Positions 8,293-15,942 of a stretch of DNA of 64,000 nt are shown here, one piece after another. This stretch comes from Actinoplanes sp. KI2 (lineage in GTDB: Bacteria > Actinomycetota > Actinomycetes > Mycobacteriales > Micromonosporaceae): contig NZ_JAOSZE010000002.1 of the NCBI RefSeq assembly GCF_025630775.1, positions 275,932 through 339,931 on the forward strand, in the 5' to 3' direction. The notes under the pieces were generated by a model. That model was given only the letters and a program-made list of their open reading frames with translations. It was not told the DNA's origin and ran no database searches. Numbering within the stretch: the first letter of the stretch is position 1; each line of letters begins with the position of its first letter. A program made the translations under genes and the position numbers.

Positions 8293-9462
8293 CTATACCA
8301 AGCTTCTCGACTCGGACACCACGACGACGTTGCCGGTGCCCTGGCCATCGAGCCGGCCTTCATCGATGGATCGAGGCTTGGCCAAGCGACGGGTGAGGAA
8401 GCTGCGTAGCCACCGTTCGGCCGGTCGTTCAACGGCAACGTAGAGAAGATGTGCGGCGCCGACGGAAGCGGCTAGCAGCCCGATCGCCAGCGCCAGGTTG
8501 GCGGTGGGGTTGAGGTTTCGCCCGGCCACACCCGCCTGGAGGGCCATGATCAGCTGCCAATGGATTAGGTACAGTGCGAATGAGCGGTCCCCCAGAATTA
8601 CCAGCGAGCGCTTTCGTAGTAGCGTTCTTCTGCCCTTGATGTCGGCGGTTGCCGCTGCTGCGATGATGGCGAGGAAGAAGGGTAGCAGCGCCAAGTTCGT
8701 GAGAAATCTCGGTATATTTCCCATACTGTCGTGCGGAGCAAACATCAGTAGCGCCACGAAGGGGAACACGCAACCCGCGGCAGGGATCCAGGTTGGCCAT
8801 GATGCCCGCCAGCCACGTCGCATTGCTATGGCAAGGAGCATCCCGAGGATGAATTCGCCAATTCGGTAAAGAGGGTTCGTAACCAGCAGGTACCCCCACT
8901 GGATATCGGGGGTGAGAGATACGACGGCAAGCGCGGATATCGCCATCATTGCTACGGTGGTGGCGGCAAGGTAGCGCAGGCGCCGTTGTTGCCATCGGGC
9001 CACTCCGATCAGAAGTGGGAACAGCGCATAGAAGAAGACTTCGGCTGCGAGTGACCAGGCCGGCGGGTTAAACGCGTTGCGCCACTCCTTGCTGGGAATC
9101 CACAATTGCGTCAAGGTCAACACGAATGGGAGTGCGCCCCAGACGATCTTTTTTCCAGCCAGATAGATCACGGGAACAGCGAGTGCGATTACGGCGACAT
9201 GAGCGGGCCAGATCCGGGCGAATCGACGGCTGTAGAAAAGACGGGCGGTGTCACCGGGTTTGGCTGTCCAGGTGAGGACGAAACCGGACAGGACGAAGAA
9301 AAAGGTGACGCCTGCGTATCCAAGGCTCGCTACATCCTCGATTACGTGCAGATCGAAAGCAGCCTGGAGATGGTGTATTACGACTGCTGCGGCAGCGAAG
9401 AACCGAAGACTGGTCAGGGAGTCCAGACGGCTTGGCGGGGCCGGGCTCGCGGGTGTCGTCAT
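8293..9462 (-). CDS. Acyltransferase family 3 membrane protein
   Basis: Integral membrane O-acyltransferase (Acyl_transf_3 family) of 389 residues with about ten hydrophobic helices. The N-terminal RLDSLTSLRFFAA stretch followed by HHL at about residues 12-33 matches the family's conserved Arg and His. Such enzymes move acetyl or longer acyl groups onto surface sugars. ATG 9462 is chosen because AAAGGA lies about eight bases upstream; an in-frame start at 9540 lacks a site. Codon use looks less GC-rich than in its neighbours, with several TTT, AAT and ATA stretches, which hints at acquisition. Possible acyl donors could come from the ligase at 4726-6273 (inference). Confidence 0.85.
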   Translation of the reverse strand: MTTPASPAPPSRLDSLTSLRFFAAAAVVIHHLQAAFDLHVIEDVASLGYAGVTFFFVLSGFVLTWTAKPGDTARLFYSRRFARIWPAHVAVIALAVPVIYLAGKKIVWGALPFVLTLTQLWIPSKEWRNAFNPPAWSLAAEVFFYALFPLLIGVARWQQRRLRYLAATTVAMMAISALAVVSLTPDIQWGYLLVTNPLYRIGEFILGMLLAIAMRRGWRASWPTWIPAAGCVFPFVALLMFAPHDSMGNIPRFLTNLALLPFFLAIIAAAATADIKGRRTLLRKRSLVILGDRSFALYLIHWQLIMALQAGVAGRNLNPTANLALAIGLLAASVGAAHLLYVAVERPAERWLRSFLTRRLAKPRSIDEGRLDGQGTGNVVVVSESRSLV

Positions 9463-9607
9463 GGAGGTCCTTTCGCCGACCGGGTCGTCGGAAGTAGGTA
9501 GCCGCCCGGTCCCGACGGCCACAGCTGGGTCGTGGCTCATCGAGAGTTAAGCGGGGTTGAGGTGTCCGCGGCAGCGTCAGGTGGTTGTGGTTCGGGTGCA
9601 TAGCCGC

Positions 9608-9733
9608 TCACGGCTCACCGAAGCACGCAGCGGTTTTCCGTCGACCACGGTCGGACGAGACCGCCGCCCGTCGCAGCCTGTCCCGGATCGCCTCGGCCAG
9701 GACGGGCTCGTCCTCGACGATCAACGCATGCAT
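9608..9733 (-). pseudogene. Response-regulator receiver-domain remnant
   Basis: Reading leftward from ATG 9733 the first 25 or so residues (MHALIVEDEPVLAEAIRDRL) are the typical beta1-alpha1 start of an OmpR-type response regulator, with the acidic EDE cluster. Similarity is lost after about residue 30 and the frame stops at 9608, long before the phospho-acceptor Asp. The remnant begins only about 20 bases from the left end of the ISL3 element, so insertion and deletion together probably removed the gene. Bases 9463-9607 show nothing else recognisable. Confidence 0.6.
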
Positions 9734-9751
9734 GCGGCCGGCGGATGGGGC

Positions 9752-11480
9752 TTGTCAAGGACGCCTGAAAACTGAGACTGACCCAAGCTCACGGGAGTCC
9801 ACTGTGTATGGTCGGCCGTCGTGCGGGCTTCTGATCTTGCTGTGGTCCTGCCTCACCTGGCAGTTGTGGTTGTCGAGAAGGTCGAACGCGTGGCGTCTGG
9901 GCTGCGGCTACGTGTTCGAGCACGCGCCCGCCGGGCTGCGTGTCCGCGATGTAGCAGCCGGTCGAGCCGGGTGCATAGCCGATACGAGCGTCGCTTGACG
10001 GACGCCGCGGTGGCGGGCTCCCCGGTGGAGTTGCGATTGCGGGTTCGCCGATTCTTCTGCGACGTCGATGTCTGCCCGGCCCGGACGTTCGCCGAACAGG
10101 TTCCGGGACTGACCAGCAAGTGGGCGCGTCGCAGCCCGCTGATGCGCAGATCGCTCGAGATCATCGCGCTCGCCCTTGCCGGGCGCGCCGGCGCCCGACT
10201 GGCCGTGCTGATGGGGCTTGCGGCCAGCCGCAGCAGCATGCTGCGCCTGATCCGCGCGCTGCCAGATCCCGCTGACGGTGAGGTGACGGTCCTCGGCGTC
10301 GATGACTTCGCATTGCGCCGGGGCCACCGCTACGCGACCGTGCTGGTCGACGTCGATACCCACCGACCGATCGACGTGCTTGCCGACCGCCGTGCGGAGA
10401 CGTTGCAGCGCTGGCTGGCCGCGCATCCCGCAGTGCGCGTGATCTGCCGCGACCGCGCCGGCAGCTATGCCGAAGGCGCGCGGTCCGGTGCCCCGGACGC
10501 CGTGCAGGTCGCCGACCGATGGCACCTCTGGAAGAACCTGGGCGAACATGCCGAGAAGACCGTCGCCCGACACCTGCGCTGCCTGCTCGCAGCACCCGCC
10601 GAACCCGCGGTGGCGGTCGCAGATTTAGAAGAGATCGCTCTGCCGGCCCCCGTCTACCGGTCCGAGCAGGGCTTGCTGGCACCTCGCACCCGCCAGCGCT
10701 ACCAGCGGGTCCAGGACCTGCTCGAGCAAGGTGCCACCATCCGGGCGATCGCCCGAGAACTTGGCCTGGCCCGCGGAACCGTGCGCCGGTTCGCCCGCGC
10801 GACCAGCGTCGACGAACTCCTGGCCAAGCCCCATCCCGGACGTCCCCGCGTCCTCGACGACCACGCCGACTACCTGCGCGCGCGCCTGGCCTGTGGCGTC
10901 ACCAACGCCGTCACGTTGTGCGCCGAGCTCCGCGAGCGCGGCTACCGCGGCAGCGCTACCACCCTGCGCACCTACCTGCGGCCGCTGCGAGCCGCCGCCG
11001 GCCGACCACCGGCGCCACGACGGCCACCGAAGACCCGCCAGCTGACCAGCTGGCTACTCACCCACCCCGACCGGCTCGCCGACGACGACCGCGACCAACT
11101 CGCACGAGCGCGTGCCGCCTGCCCGCATCTCGATGCCCTGGCCACCCACGTCTCGGCGTTCGCCGAGATCTTGACCGCCCGACAAGGGCAGAGGCTTAAC
11201 GACTGGATCACCGCGGTCGAAGCCGACGACCAGCCCGACCTGCGATCCTTCACCGCCGGCCTACGCCGTGACCACGACGCCGTCGTCAACGGGCTGACCA
11301 TGACCTACAGCTCAGGAGTGGTCGAAGGGCACGTCAACCGCATCAAGATGATCAAGCGCCAGATGTACGGCCGCGCCAACCTCGACCTGCTCCGCAAACG
11401 AATCCTTCTCGCCTAACGGGTCAATCCCGATCACGAAAAGTGGGTCAGATCCAGATCCAGTTTTCAGCCGCCGTCGACAG
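9752..11480 (+). mobile_element. ISL3-family insertion sequence
   Basis: About 1.73 kb with one transposase gene. Imperfect terminal inverted repeats are visible: 9752-9774 and the complement of 11458-11480 match at 18 of 23 positions and share the block CTGAAAACTG. I found no convincing 8-bp target duplication, so the exact ends are uncertain by a few bases, or the element has been rearranged. It splits the polysaccharide locus between the acyltransferase and the initiating sugar transferase. The right flank (11481-11653) carries no recognisable gene. Confidence 0.7.
9821..11416 (+). CDS. ISL3-family transposase
   Basis: DDE transposase of 531 residues, apparently full length. It has an N-terminal zinc-finger-like CPRC motif, a basic region with the family phrase VRRFFC and RTFAEQ, then GVDDFALRRG (first Asp), ICRDRAGSYAEGA (second Asp) with VADRWHLWKNL, and C-terminal SSGVVEGHVNRIK (catalytic Glu). 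A helix-turn-helix-like region (TIRAIARELGLARGTVRRFA) sits mid-protein. The start is GTG 9821. No stop or frameshift interrupts it, so the element may still be mobile. Confidence 0.9.
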   Translation: MRASDLAVVLPHLAVVVVEKVERVASGLRLRVRARARRAACPRCSSRSSRVHSRYERRLTDAAVAGSPVELRLRVRRFFCDVDVCPARTFAEQVPGLTSKWARRSPLMRRSLEIIALALAGRAGARLAVLMGLAASRSSMLRLIRALPDPADGEVTVLGVDDFALRRGHRYATVLVDVDTHRPIDVLADRRAETLQRWLAAHPAVRVICRDRAGSYAEGARSGAPDAVQVADRWHLWKNLGEHAEKTVARHLRCLLAAPAEPAVAVADLEEIALPAPVYRSEQGLLAPRTRQRYQRVQDLLEQGATIRAIARELGLARGTVRRFARATSVDELLAKPHPGRPRVLDDHADYLRARLACGVTNAVTLCAELRERGYRGSATTLRTYLRPLRAAAGRPPAPRRPPKTRQLTSWLLTHPDRLADDDRDQLARARAACPHLDALATHVSAFAEILTARQGQRLNDWITAVEADDQPDLRSFTAGLRRDHDAVVNGLTMTYSSGVVEGHVNRIKMIKRQMYGRANLDLLRKRILLA

Positions 11481-11653
11481 GGCTGACGGCGCCACCGGTC
11501 CCGGGCCTGGTTGTGGCCGGGTTCGCTCGGACAGGCGGGGTGTCCGGCGCAGCCTTGACGGTCTCGCCGAGCGGCAGGCGCCGCACCGGAAAACCTGTTT
11601 CGGAGCCCGTGCAGGTCTGCTCAAACGCGCACCGAGCCCGGCATATCACGGGT

Positions 11654-11743
11654 TAGCATCACCAAAGGTACAGGCTGTCATGCCGAACGCATCCCCCTGT
11701 GCAGGCGGGCACCTGACGCTCAGGTGTGGGTGGTGGGGGGATG
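11654..11743 (+). promoter_or_regulatory. Structured leader element, copy 2, overlapping a start codon
   Basis: Near-identical to the copy at 6287-6379. A possible -10 box TAGCAT is at 11654-11659. The outer stem is CATCCCCC (11690-11697) with GGGGGATG (11736-11743), and the inner hairpin CACCTGA (11710-11716)/TCAGGTG (11720-11726). The ATG at 11741-11743 starts a 43-codon frame whose stop overlaps the sugar-transferase start. Folding would therefore block both the G-run and the AUG. Only two substitutions separate the cores of the copies, and both fall in the unpaired internal region. This fits an RNA-level switch, but ligand or trigger is unknown. Confidence 0.6.
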
Positions 11744-11872
11744 ATTGCCAATAGTCAGGCCATTCTGCTGTCGGCACCCGGCGATCTCGGCGTGCTCATA
11801 GTGGTCCACCGGCACGGCAAGGTCCGCCGGGAGCCCGGCGACGTCACGGACTTCCTGGACGGCCGGGAATGA
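11741..11872 (+). CDS. Small 43-residue ORF translationally coupled to the sugar transferase
   Basis: Begins at the ATG embedded in the leader's outer stem (11741), directly preceded by six G residues, and ends at TGA 11870-11872, which overlaps the ATG of the next gene (ATGA). The peptide starts MIANSQAILLSAPGDLGVLI and ends in a charged tail (FLDGRE). I recognise no family. Its role may be that of a coupling leader: opening of the hairpin would allow ribosomes to enter here and reinitiate on the transferase. It could also be the end of a gene truncated by the nearby insertion sequence. Confidence 0.45.
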   Translation: MIANSQAILLSAPGDLGVLIVVHRHGKVRREPGDVTDFLDGRE

Positions 11873-12516
11873 GCATCGCGACCCGCACCACCGACCTCGT
11901 GCAGCGCGCGATCGACATCGTGGTCGCCGCCGCCGTCCTGGTCGTCCTCTCGCCCGTCCTGGCCGTGGTCGCCGCGGTCGTCGCGGTCGGTCTCGGCCGG
12001 CCGGTCATGTTCCGCCAGCAGCGGCCGGGCCTGCACGGCCGGGCGTTCACCCTGGTCAAGTTCCGCACGATGCGGGACGTGAACGAGCGGCGCGGCCTGG
12101 TCACCGACGCCGACCGGCTCACCCGCCTGGGCCGCGCCCTGCGCTCCACCAGCCTGGACGAGCTGCCGACGCTGGTCAACGTCCTGCGTGGCGACATGAG
12201 CCTGGTGGGGCCACGACCGCTGCTGATGCGCTACCTCGACCTGTTCACACCGGAGCAGGCGCGCCGTCAGCTCGTCCGGCCCGGCGTGACCGGACTCGCC
12301 CAGGTCAGCGGGCGCAACGCGCTGACCTGGGAGGAAAAGCTGGCGCTCGACGTCTGGTACGTCGACCACCGATCCCTGGCACTGAACGCGCGGATCCTGG
12401 CGCGAACCGTCCGGACCCTGGTGCGCCGCGAGGGCATCGCGGCCCCGGGCGAGTCGACCATGCCCGAGTTCACCGGCACGCCGCAGCCTGGCCGGGAGGG
12501 GAACGGCAATGTCTGA
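11869..12516 (+). CDS. Undecaprenyl-phosphate sugar-phosphate transferase (initiating glycosyltransferase)
   Basis: Membrane enzyme that starts repeat-unit synthesis by moving a sugar-1-phosphate from a nucleotide sugar to undecaprenyl phosphate. It has 215 residues, the size of the short catalytic-domain-only class (PglC-like rather than WbaP-like). One N-terminal membrane segment (about 14-40) precedes the conserved catalytic features VKFRTM (65-70), SLDELP, GDMSLVGPRP and VRPGVTGLAQVSGRN. The ATG at 11869 overlaps the stop of the small upstream ORF. Its 3' end overlaps the next gene by 8 bases. It is expected to be the committing step of the locus and is the gene behind leader copy 2. Confidence 0.9.
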   Translation: MSIATRTTDLVQRAIDIVVAAAVLVVLSPVLAVVAAVVAVGLGRPVMFRQQRPGLHGRAFTLVKFRTMRDVNERRGLVTDADRLTRLGRALRSTSLDELPTLVNVLRGDMSLVGPRPLLMRYLDLFTPEQARRQLVRPGVTGLAQVSGRNALTWEEKLALDVWYVDHRSLALNARILARTVRTLVRREGIAAPGESTMPEFTGTPQPGREGNGNV

Positions 12517-13144
12517 ACCCGTCGTCATCGTGGGGTGCGGGGGCTACGGACGTGAGGTCTTCGGCGTCATCTCGGCCGTCAACGACGCGGACGGCGGTCC
12601 CTGGAAGGTAGCGGGCTTCCTCGACGACGCGCCGACCGAGTCGAACCTTCGCTGCCTCGACCGGCTCGGCGTCGCCTGGCTGGGGCCGGGCAGTCTGCTG
12701 GGACAACTCGACGCGCACTATGTCATCGGCATCGGCGACCCGCGAATCCGCGCCGACGTCGCCGCGAAGCTGGACGAACTCGGCAGGCCCGCGGGTCGGC
12801 TCATCCATCCGGCGGCGACCGTCGGAATGGCGAACGACCTGGCCGACGGCGTCGTGGTGTTCGCCGGCGCCCGGATCACCACGAACGTGACCCTCGGCAG
12901 GCACGTTCACGTCAATCTCAACGCGACGATCGGCCACGACGCGGTCCTGACCGGGTTCGTCCAGGTGAATCCTCTCGCGGCCATCTCCGGCAACTGCACC
13001 ATCGGCCGGGAGGTGCTCATCGGCACCGGTGCCTCGATCATTCAGGGCCGGGCCGTGGGCGACCGGGCGACGGTGGGAGCCAACGCCTGCGTCGTCCGCG
13101 ACGTGAGTGCGGGAACGACGGTCAAGGGCGTTCCGGCGAGATAG
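12509..13144 (+). CDS. PglD/NeuD-like sugar O- or N-acetyltransferase
   Basis: 211 residues with an N-terminal Rossmann-like segment (VVIVGCGGYGREVFG at 5-19) and a C-terminal left-handed beta-helix of hexapeptide repeats (around LGRHVHVNLNATIGHDAVLT, then IGREVLIGTG). This arrangement is typical of PglD/NeuD enzymes that acetylate amino sugars or sialic acids from acetyl-CoA. The expected catalytic His is in IGHDA. ATG 12509 overlaps the previous gene by eight bases with GGGAGGGG upstream, so the pair is coupled. It probably completes a modified sugar on the lipid carrier. Confidence 0.85.
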   Translation: MSEPVVIVGCGGYGREVFGVISAVNDADGGPWKVAGFLDDAPTESNLRCLDRLGVAWLGPGSLLGQLDAHYVIGIGDPRIRADVAAKLDELGRPAGRLIHPAATVGMANDLADGVVVFAGARITTNVTLGRHVHVNLNATIGHDAVLTGFVQVNPLAAISGNCTIGREVLIGTGASIIQGRAVGDRATVGANACVVRDVSAGTTVKGVPAR

Positions 13145-13162
13145 TCCGTTTATGGTGATTTT

Positions 13163-14371
13163 GTGAAGATCACATATATCCATCAGCATTTCAAGACACC
13201 CGGCATGGCTGGGGGGACGCGCTCCTACGAGTTCGCCCGGCGACTGGTCGAGCGCGGCCACGAGGTGCATGTGATCACCGGGGATCCGGCCGCCGACCGG
13301 GCGCGGATCAGCACGGAGTCCGGCATCGTGGTGCATTGGCTCCCGGTGCCGTACGACAACGCGATGAGCTACGGCCGCCGGCTCTGGTCGTTCCTCGGCT
13401 TCGTCCGCCGGTCGACGGCGGAGGCCGGACGCCTGCGGCACGATCTCGTCTTCGCCACCAGCACCCCGTTGACGGTGGCGATCCCGGGCGCGTACGCGGC
13501 GCGGCGCCGGCGGGTGCCGATGGTGCTGGAGGTGCGGGACGTGTGGCCCGAGCTGCCGATCGCGATCGGTGCCCTGCGCTCGCCGGTCAGCCGCTGGGCC
13601 GCCCATCGGCTCGAGGCGTGGGCCTACCGCCGGTCGGCGCACGTCATCGCGCTCTCCCCGGGGATGGCCGCCAGCATCCGGCGCCGCTTCCCCCGGGTCC
13701 CGGTCACCGTGGTGCCCAACAGCTCCGACCGGTCCCTGTTCGCCGGCGCCGACGACGCCGGGGCGGACCTGCGCCGGGCCACTCCGTGGCTGCAGGATCG
13801 GCCGCTGGTCCTGTACGCCGGTACGCTCGGCCTGGCCAACGGCGTCGACTACCTGGTACGGATGGCGGCCCGGCTGGCCGACACCGACCCCGAGATACGG
13901 ATCGCGATCATCGGCGACGGGAAGATGCGGGACGGGCTCCGGGAGCAGGCCGCCGAGCTGGGTGTGCTGGAGAAGAACCTCTTCCTGCTGGGATCGGTCA
14001 GCAAGGCGGAGGTGGTGGCCTTCTTCGGCGCCTGTGACCTGGCGACCTCCATGTTCATCAACCTCCCCGAGCTGGGCAACAACTCGCCGAACAAGGTCTT
14101 CGACGCCTTCGCCGCCGGGCGGCCGGTCGCCGTGAACCACGGCGGGTGGATCGCCGAGTTGCTCGCCGCGAGCGGCGCCGGCGTGGTGCTGCCGCCGGAC
14201 GACCCCGGCGGTGCGGCAGCCGCGGTGTCCGCCTTCCTGCGTGACCCTGCGGCGGTGGCGGCCGCCCGGGCGGCGGCAAGCGAGCTCGCCCGCGATCGCT
14301 TCGACCGGGACCTGCTGTTCGAGGACTTCGAGCGGGTCCTGACCGATGCCGCGGCGCACGCCGATCGATGA
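13163..14371 (+). CDS. GT4-family glycosyltransferase (WbuB-like)
   Basis: 402-residue GT-B glycosyltransferase. The N-terminal YIHQHFKTPGMAGGTRSYE segment with HEVHVITG matches WbuB/WcaI-type family 4 enzymes that add a sugar to lipid-linked acceptors. The C-terminal half shows LVLYAGTLGLANGVDYLV and, in the donor site, ELGNNSPNKVFDAFAAGRP. GTG 13163 is the start. It is probably the second transferase acting after the initiating enzyme at 11869. A strong hairpin follows at 14446. Confidence 0.85.
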   Translation: MKITYIHQHFKTPGMAGGTRSYEFARRLVERGHEVHVITGDPAADRARISTESGIVVHWLPVPYDNAMSYGRRLWSFLGFVRRSTAEAGRLRHDLVFATSTPLTVAIPGAYAARRRRVPMVLEVRDVWPELPIAIGALRSPVSRWAAHRLEAWAYRRSAHVIALSPGMAASIRRRFPRVPVTVVPNSSDRSLFAGADDAGADLRRATPWLQDRPLVLYAGTLGLANGVDYLVRMAARLADTDPEIRIAIIGDGKMRDGLREQAAELGVLEKNLFLLGSVSKAEVVAFFGACDLATSMFINLPELGNNSPNKVFDAFAAGRPVAVNHGGWIAELLAASGAGVVLPPDDPGGAAAAVSAFLRDPAAVAAARAAASELARDRFDRDLLFEDFERVLTDAAAHADR

Positions 14372-14445
14372 CTTTCCGCAGGTGCTGAGCGGCCCCGAGG
14401 AGGTTTCCGGAGGCCAGGGCGCGGGACCGCCGTTCCGCCGACGAG

Positions 14446-14479
14446 GGCGCGCCCGGTGGGGGACCCCACCGGGCGCGCC
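14446..14479. terminator. Near-perfect palindrome, probable (bidirectional) terminator
   Basis: A 16-bp perfect stem (GGCGCGCCCGGTGGGG at 14446-14461 with its complement at 14464-14479) around a 2-base centre. There is no T-run. It lies after the last polysaccharide gene and before the PknG operon, so it probably insulates the two transcription units. A protein-binding palindrome is possible but the GC-rich stem fits a terminator better. The rest of 14372-14616 shows no gene. Confidence 0.65.
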
Positions 14480-14616
14480 TGCTCCGTACACTCATCCGAT
14501 CGCCGGGAGTCGTCGACCGGTGACCGATGGTCGGAGTGCGGTCCGCGGGGTGGAATGATCACTTGCGCGGATACCGCACAGTAGGACGGGCGGTGGCACT
14601 GCCCGACGGAGGAAGC

Positions 14617-15942
14617 TTGAGCACAGCCTTGGTGGCCCGGCCGTCTCCGGGCGCGCAGGTAACAGCGGGTCCGGCCGGCGTCACGCCCGCCCCCGGCAGA
14701 CGCGGGCTGTTGCGGCGGGTGGGCAGCCTGCGGCACACCTCGCCGGGGCGGCTGCAGCTGATCCTCGGGGTGCTGGTCACGCTCGGTGCGCTCACCGGAC
14801 TGCTCGCCGGGATCACCGGTGCGGCCACCTCGTCCGGCACCAGCGACCTGGGCGACCGGGCGCAGCCGCTGCTGGTCGAGGCCGAGACCATCTACTCGGC
14901 GCTGGCCGACGCCGACACCACGGCCGCGCAGGCGTTCCTGGCCGGTGGTCTCGAGCCGGCCGCGCTCACCCAGCGCTACAACGACGACCTCGAGCGGGCC
15001 ACCACGGCGATCAGCGCGGCGGCCCGGCTCACCCCGGACGGCAGCGAGGGCGCCGCCTCGGTGCGCGCCCTGTCGAACGGTGTGGCCCGATACTCCGCGC
15101 TGGTCGCCACCGCCCGGGCCGACAACCGGCAGGGGCTTCCGGTCGGCTCGTCGTACCTGTCCGCCGCCTCCGACCTCAACCGGAAGACCCTGCTCCCCCA
15201 GGCGCAGAACCTGTTCCGGGTGGCCCAGCAGGGCGTGCACGACGGCTACTCGAACGCGGCGAGCGCGGTCTGGGCGACGCTGCTGGTGCTCATGCTCCTC
15301 GGGCTGACCGGGGCGCTGCTGCTGGCCCAGCGCTACCTGAGCCGCACCACGCACCGCACCTTCAACGTTCCGCTGGTCGCGGCGACCGTGCTGACCGCGG
15401 TGCTCGGGCTCGGCACGATCCTCGTGCTGGCCGCGCAGAACACCCACCTGGACCGGGCCGACAGCACCGGCTCGACGCCGGTCGCGCAGCTGGCCGAGGC
15501 GCGGATCCTGGCGCTGCGCGAGCGCGGCGACGAGGCGCTGACCCTGGCCGCGCACGGCAGCGGCAGCCAGTACGCCACCGACTTCACCGACGCCTCCGCC
15601 GGGCTCGCCGGTGCGTTGCGCAACGAGTACTTCTCCGACGACCTGCGCGGTAAGCACCAGGCCTACCTGGCGGCGCACGACAAGGTCAGCACGCTCGACG
15701 CCGACGGCAGCTACGACGACGCGGTCAAGCTGGCGATCGGCTCGCAGACCAGCCAGACCTTCGAGTCGGTGACCGCCGGCATCGGGTCGGCGCTGGACGA
15801 GCGGAAGGCCGCCTTCACCGAGCAGATCCACGCGGCCGGGCGTGGGCTGACACTGCTCGCCGTGCTCGGGCCGATCGCCGCGCTCGCGATCTGCATGCTG
15901 GCCGGCATGGGTATCCGCGCTCGACTCCAGGAGTACCGGTGA
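14617..15942 (+). CDS. glnX: GlnX-like membrane protein of the PknG operon
   Basis: 441-residue membrane protein like mycobacterial GlnX (Rv0412c family) in length, topology and neighbours. Four hydrophobic segments are seen: near 47-70, near 217-240, near 255-275 and one at the C-terminus. Two helical extracytoplasmic domains lie between them, as in bacterial sensor receptors. In mycobacteria the protein links the binding protein GlnH to kinase PknG. The TTG at 14617 is favoured because GGAGGA lies at 14608-14613; GTG 14593 is an alternative. The 3' end overlaps glnH by four bases. Confidence 0.85.
   Translation: MSTALVARPSPGAQVTAGPAGVTPAPGRRGLLRRVGSLRHTSPGRLQLILGVLVTLGALTGLLAGITGAATSSGTSDLGDRAQPLLVEAETIYSALADADTTAAQAFLAGGLEPAALTQRYNDDLERATTAISAAARLTPDGSEGAASVRALSNGVARYSALVATARADNRQGLPVGSSYLSAASDLNRKTLLPQAQNLFRVAQQGVHDGYSNAASAVWATLLVLMLLGLTGALLLAQRYLSRTTHRTFNVPLVAATVLTAVLGLGTILVLAAQNTHLDRADSTGSTPVAQLAEARILALRERGDEALTLAAHGSGSQYATDFTDASAGLAGALRNEYFSDDLRGKHQAYLAAHDKVSTLDADGSYDDAVKLAIGSQTSQTFESVTAGIGSALDERKAAFTEQIHAAGRGLTLLAVLGPIAALAICMLAGMGIRARLQEYR

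Noticed and set aside
9741..11491. Target-site duplication of the ISL3 element
   Set aside because: The 8-bp flanks tried on both sides do not match for any plausible end, so none is claimed.
14346..14558. Small frame after the GT4 gene
   Set aside because: It spans the 14446-14479 palindrome, has no ribosome site and low-complexity Arg/Pro/Gly composition.
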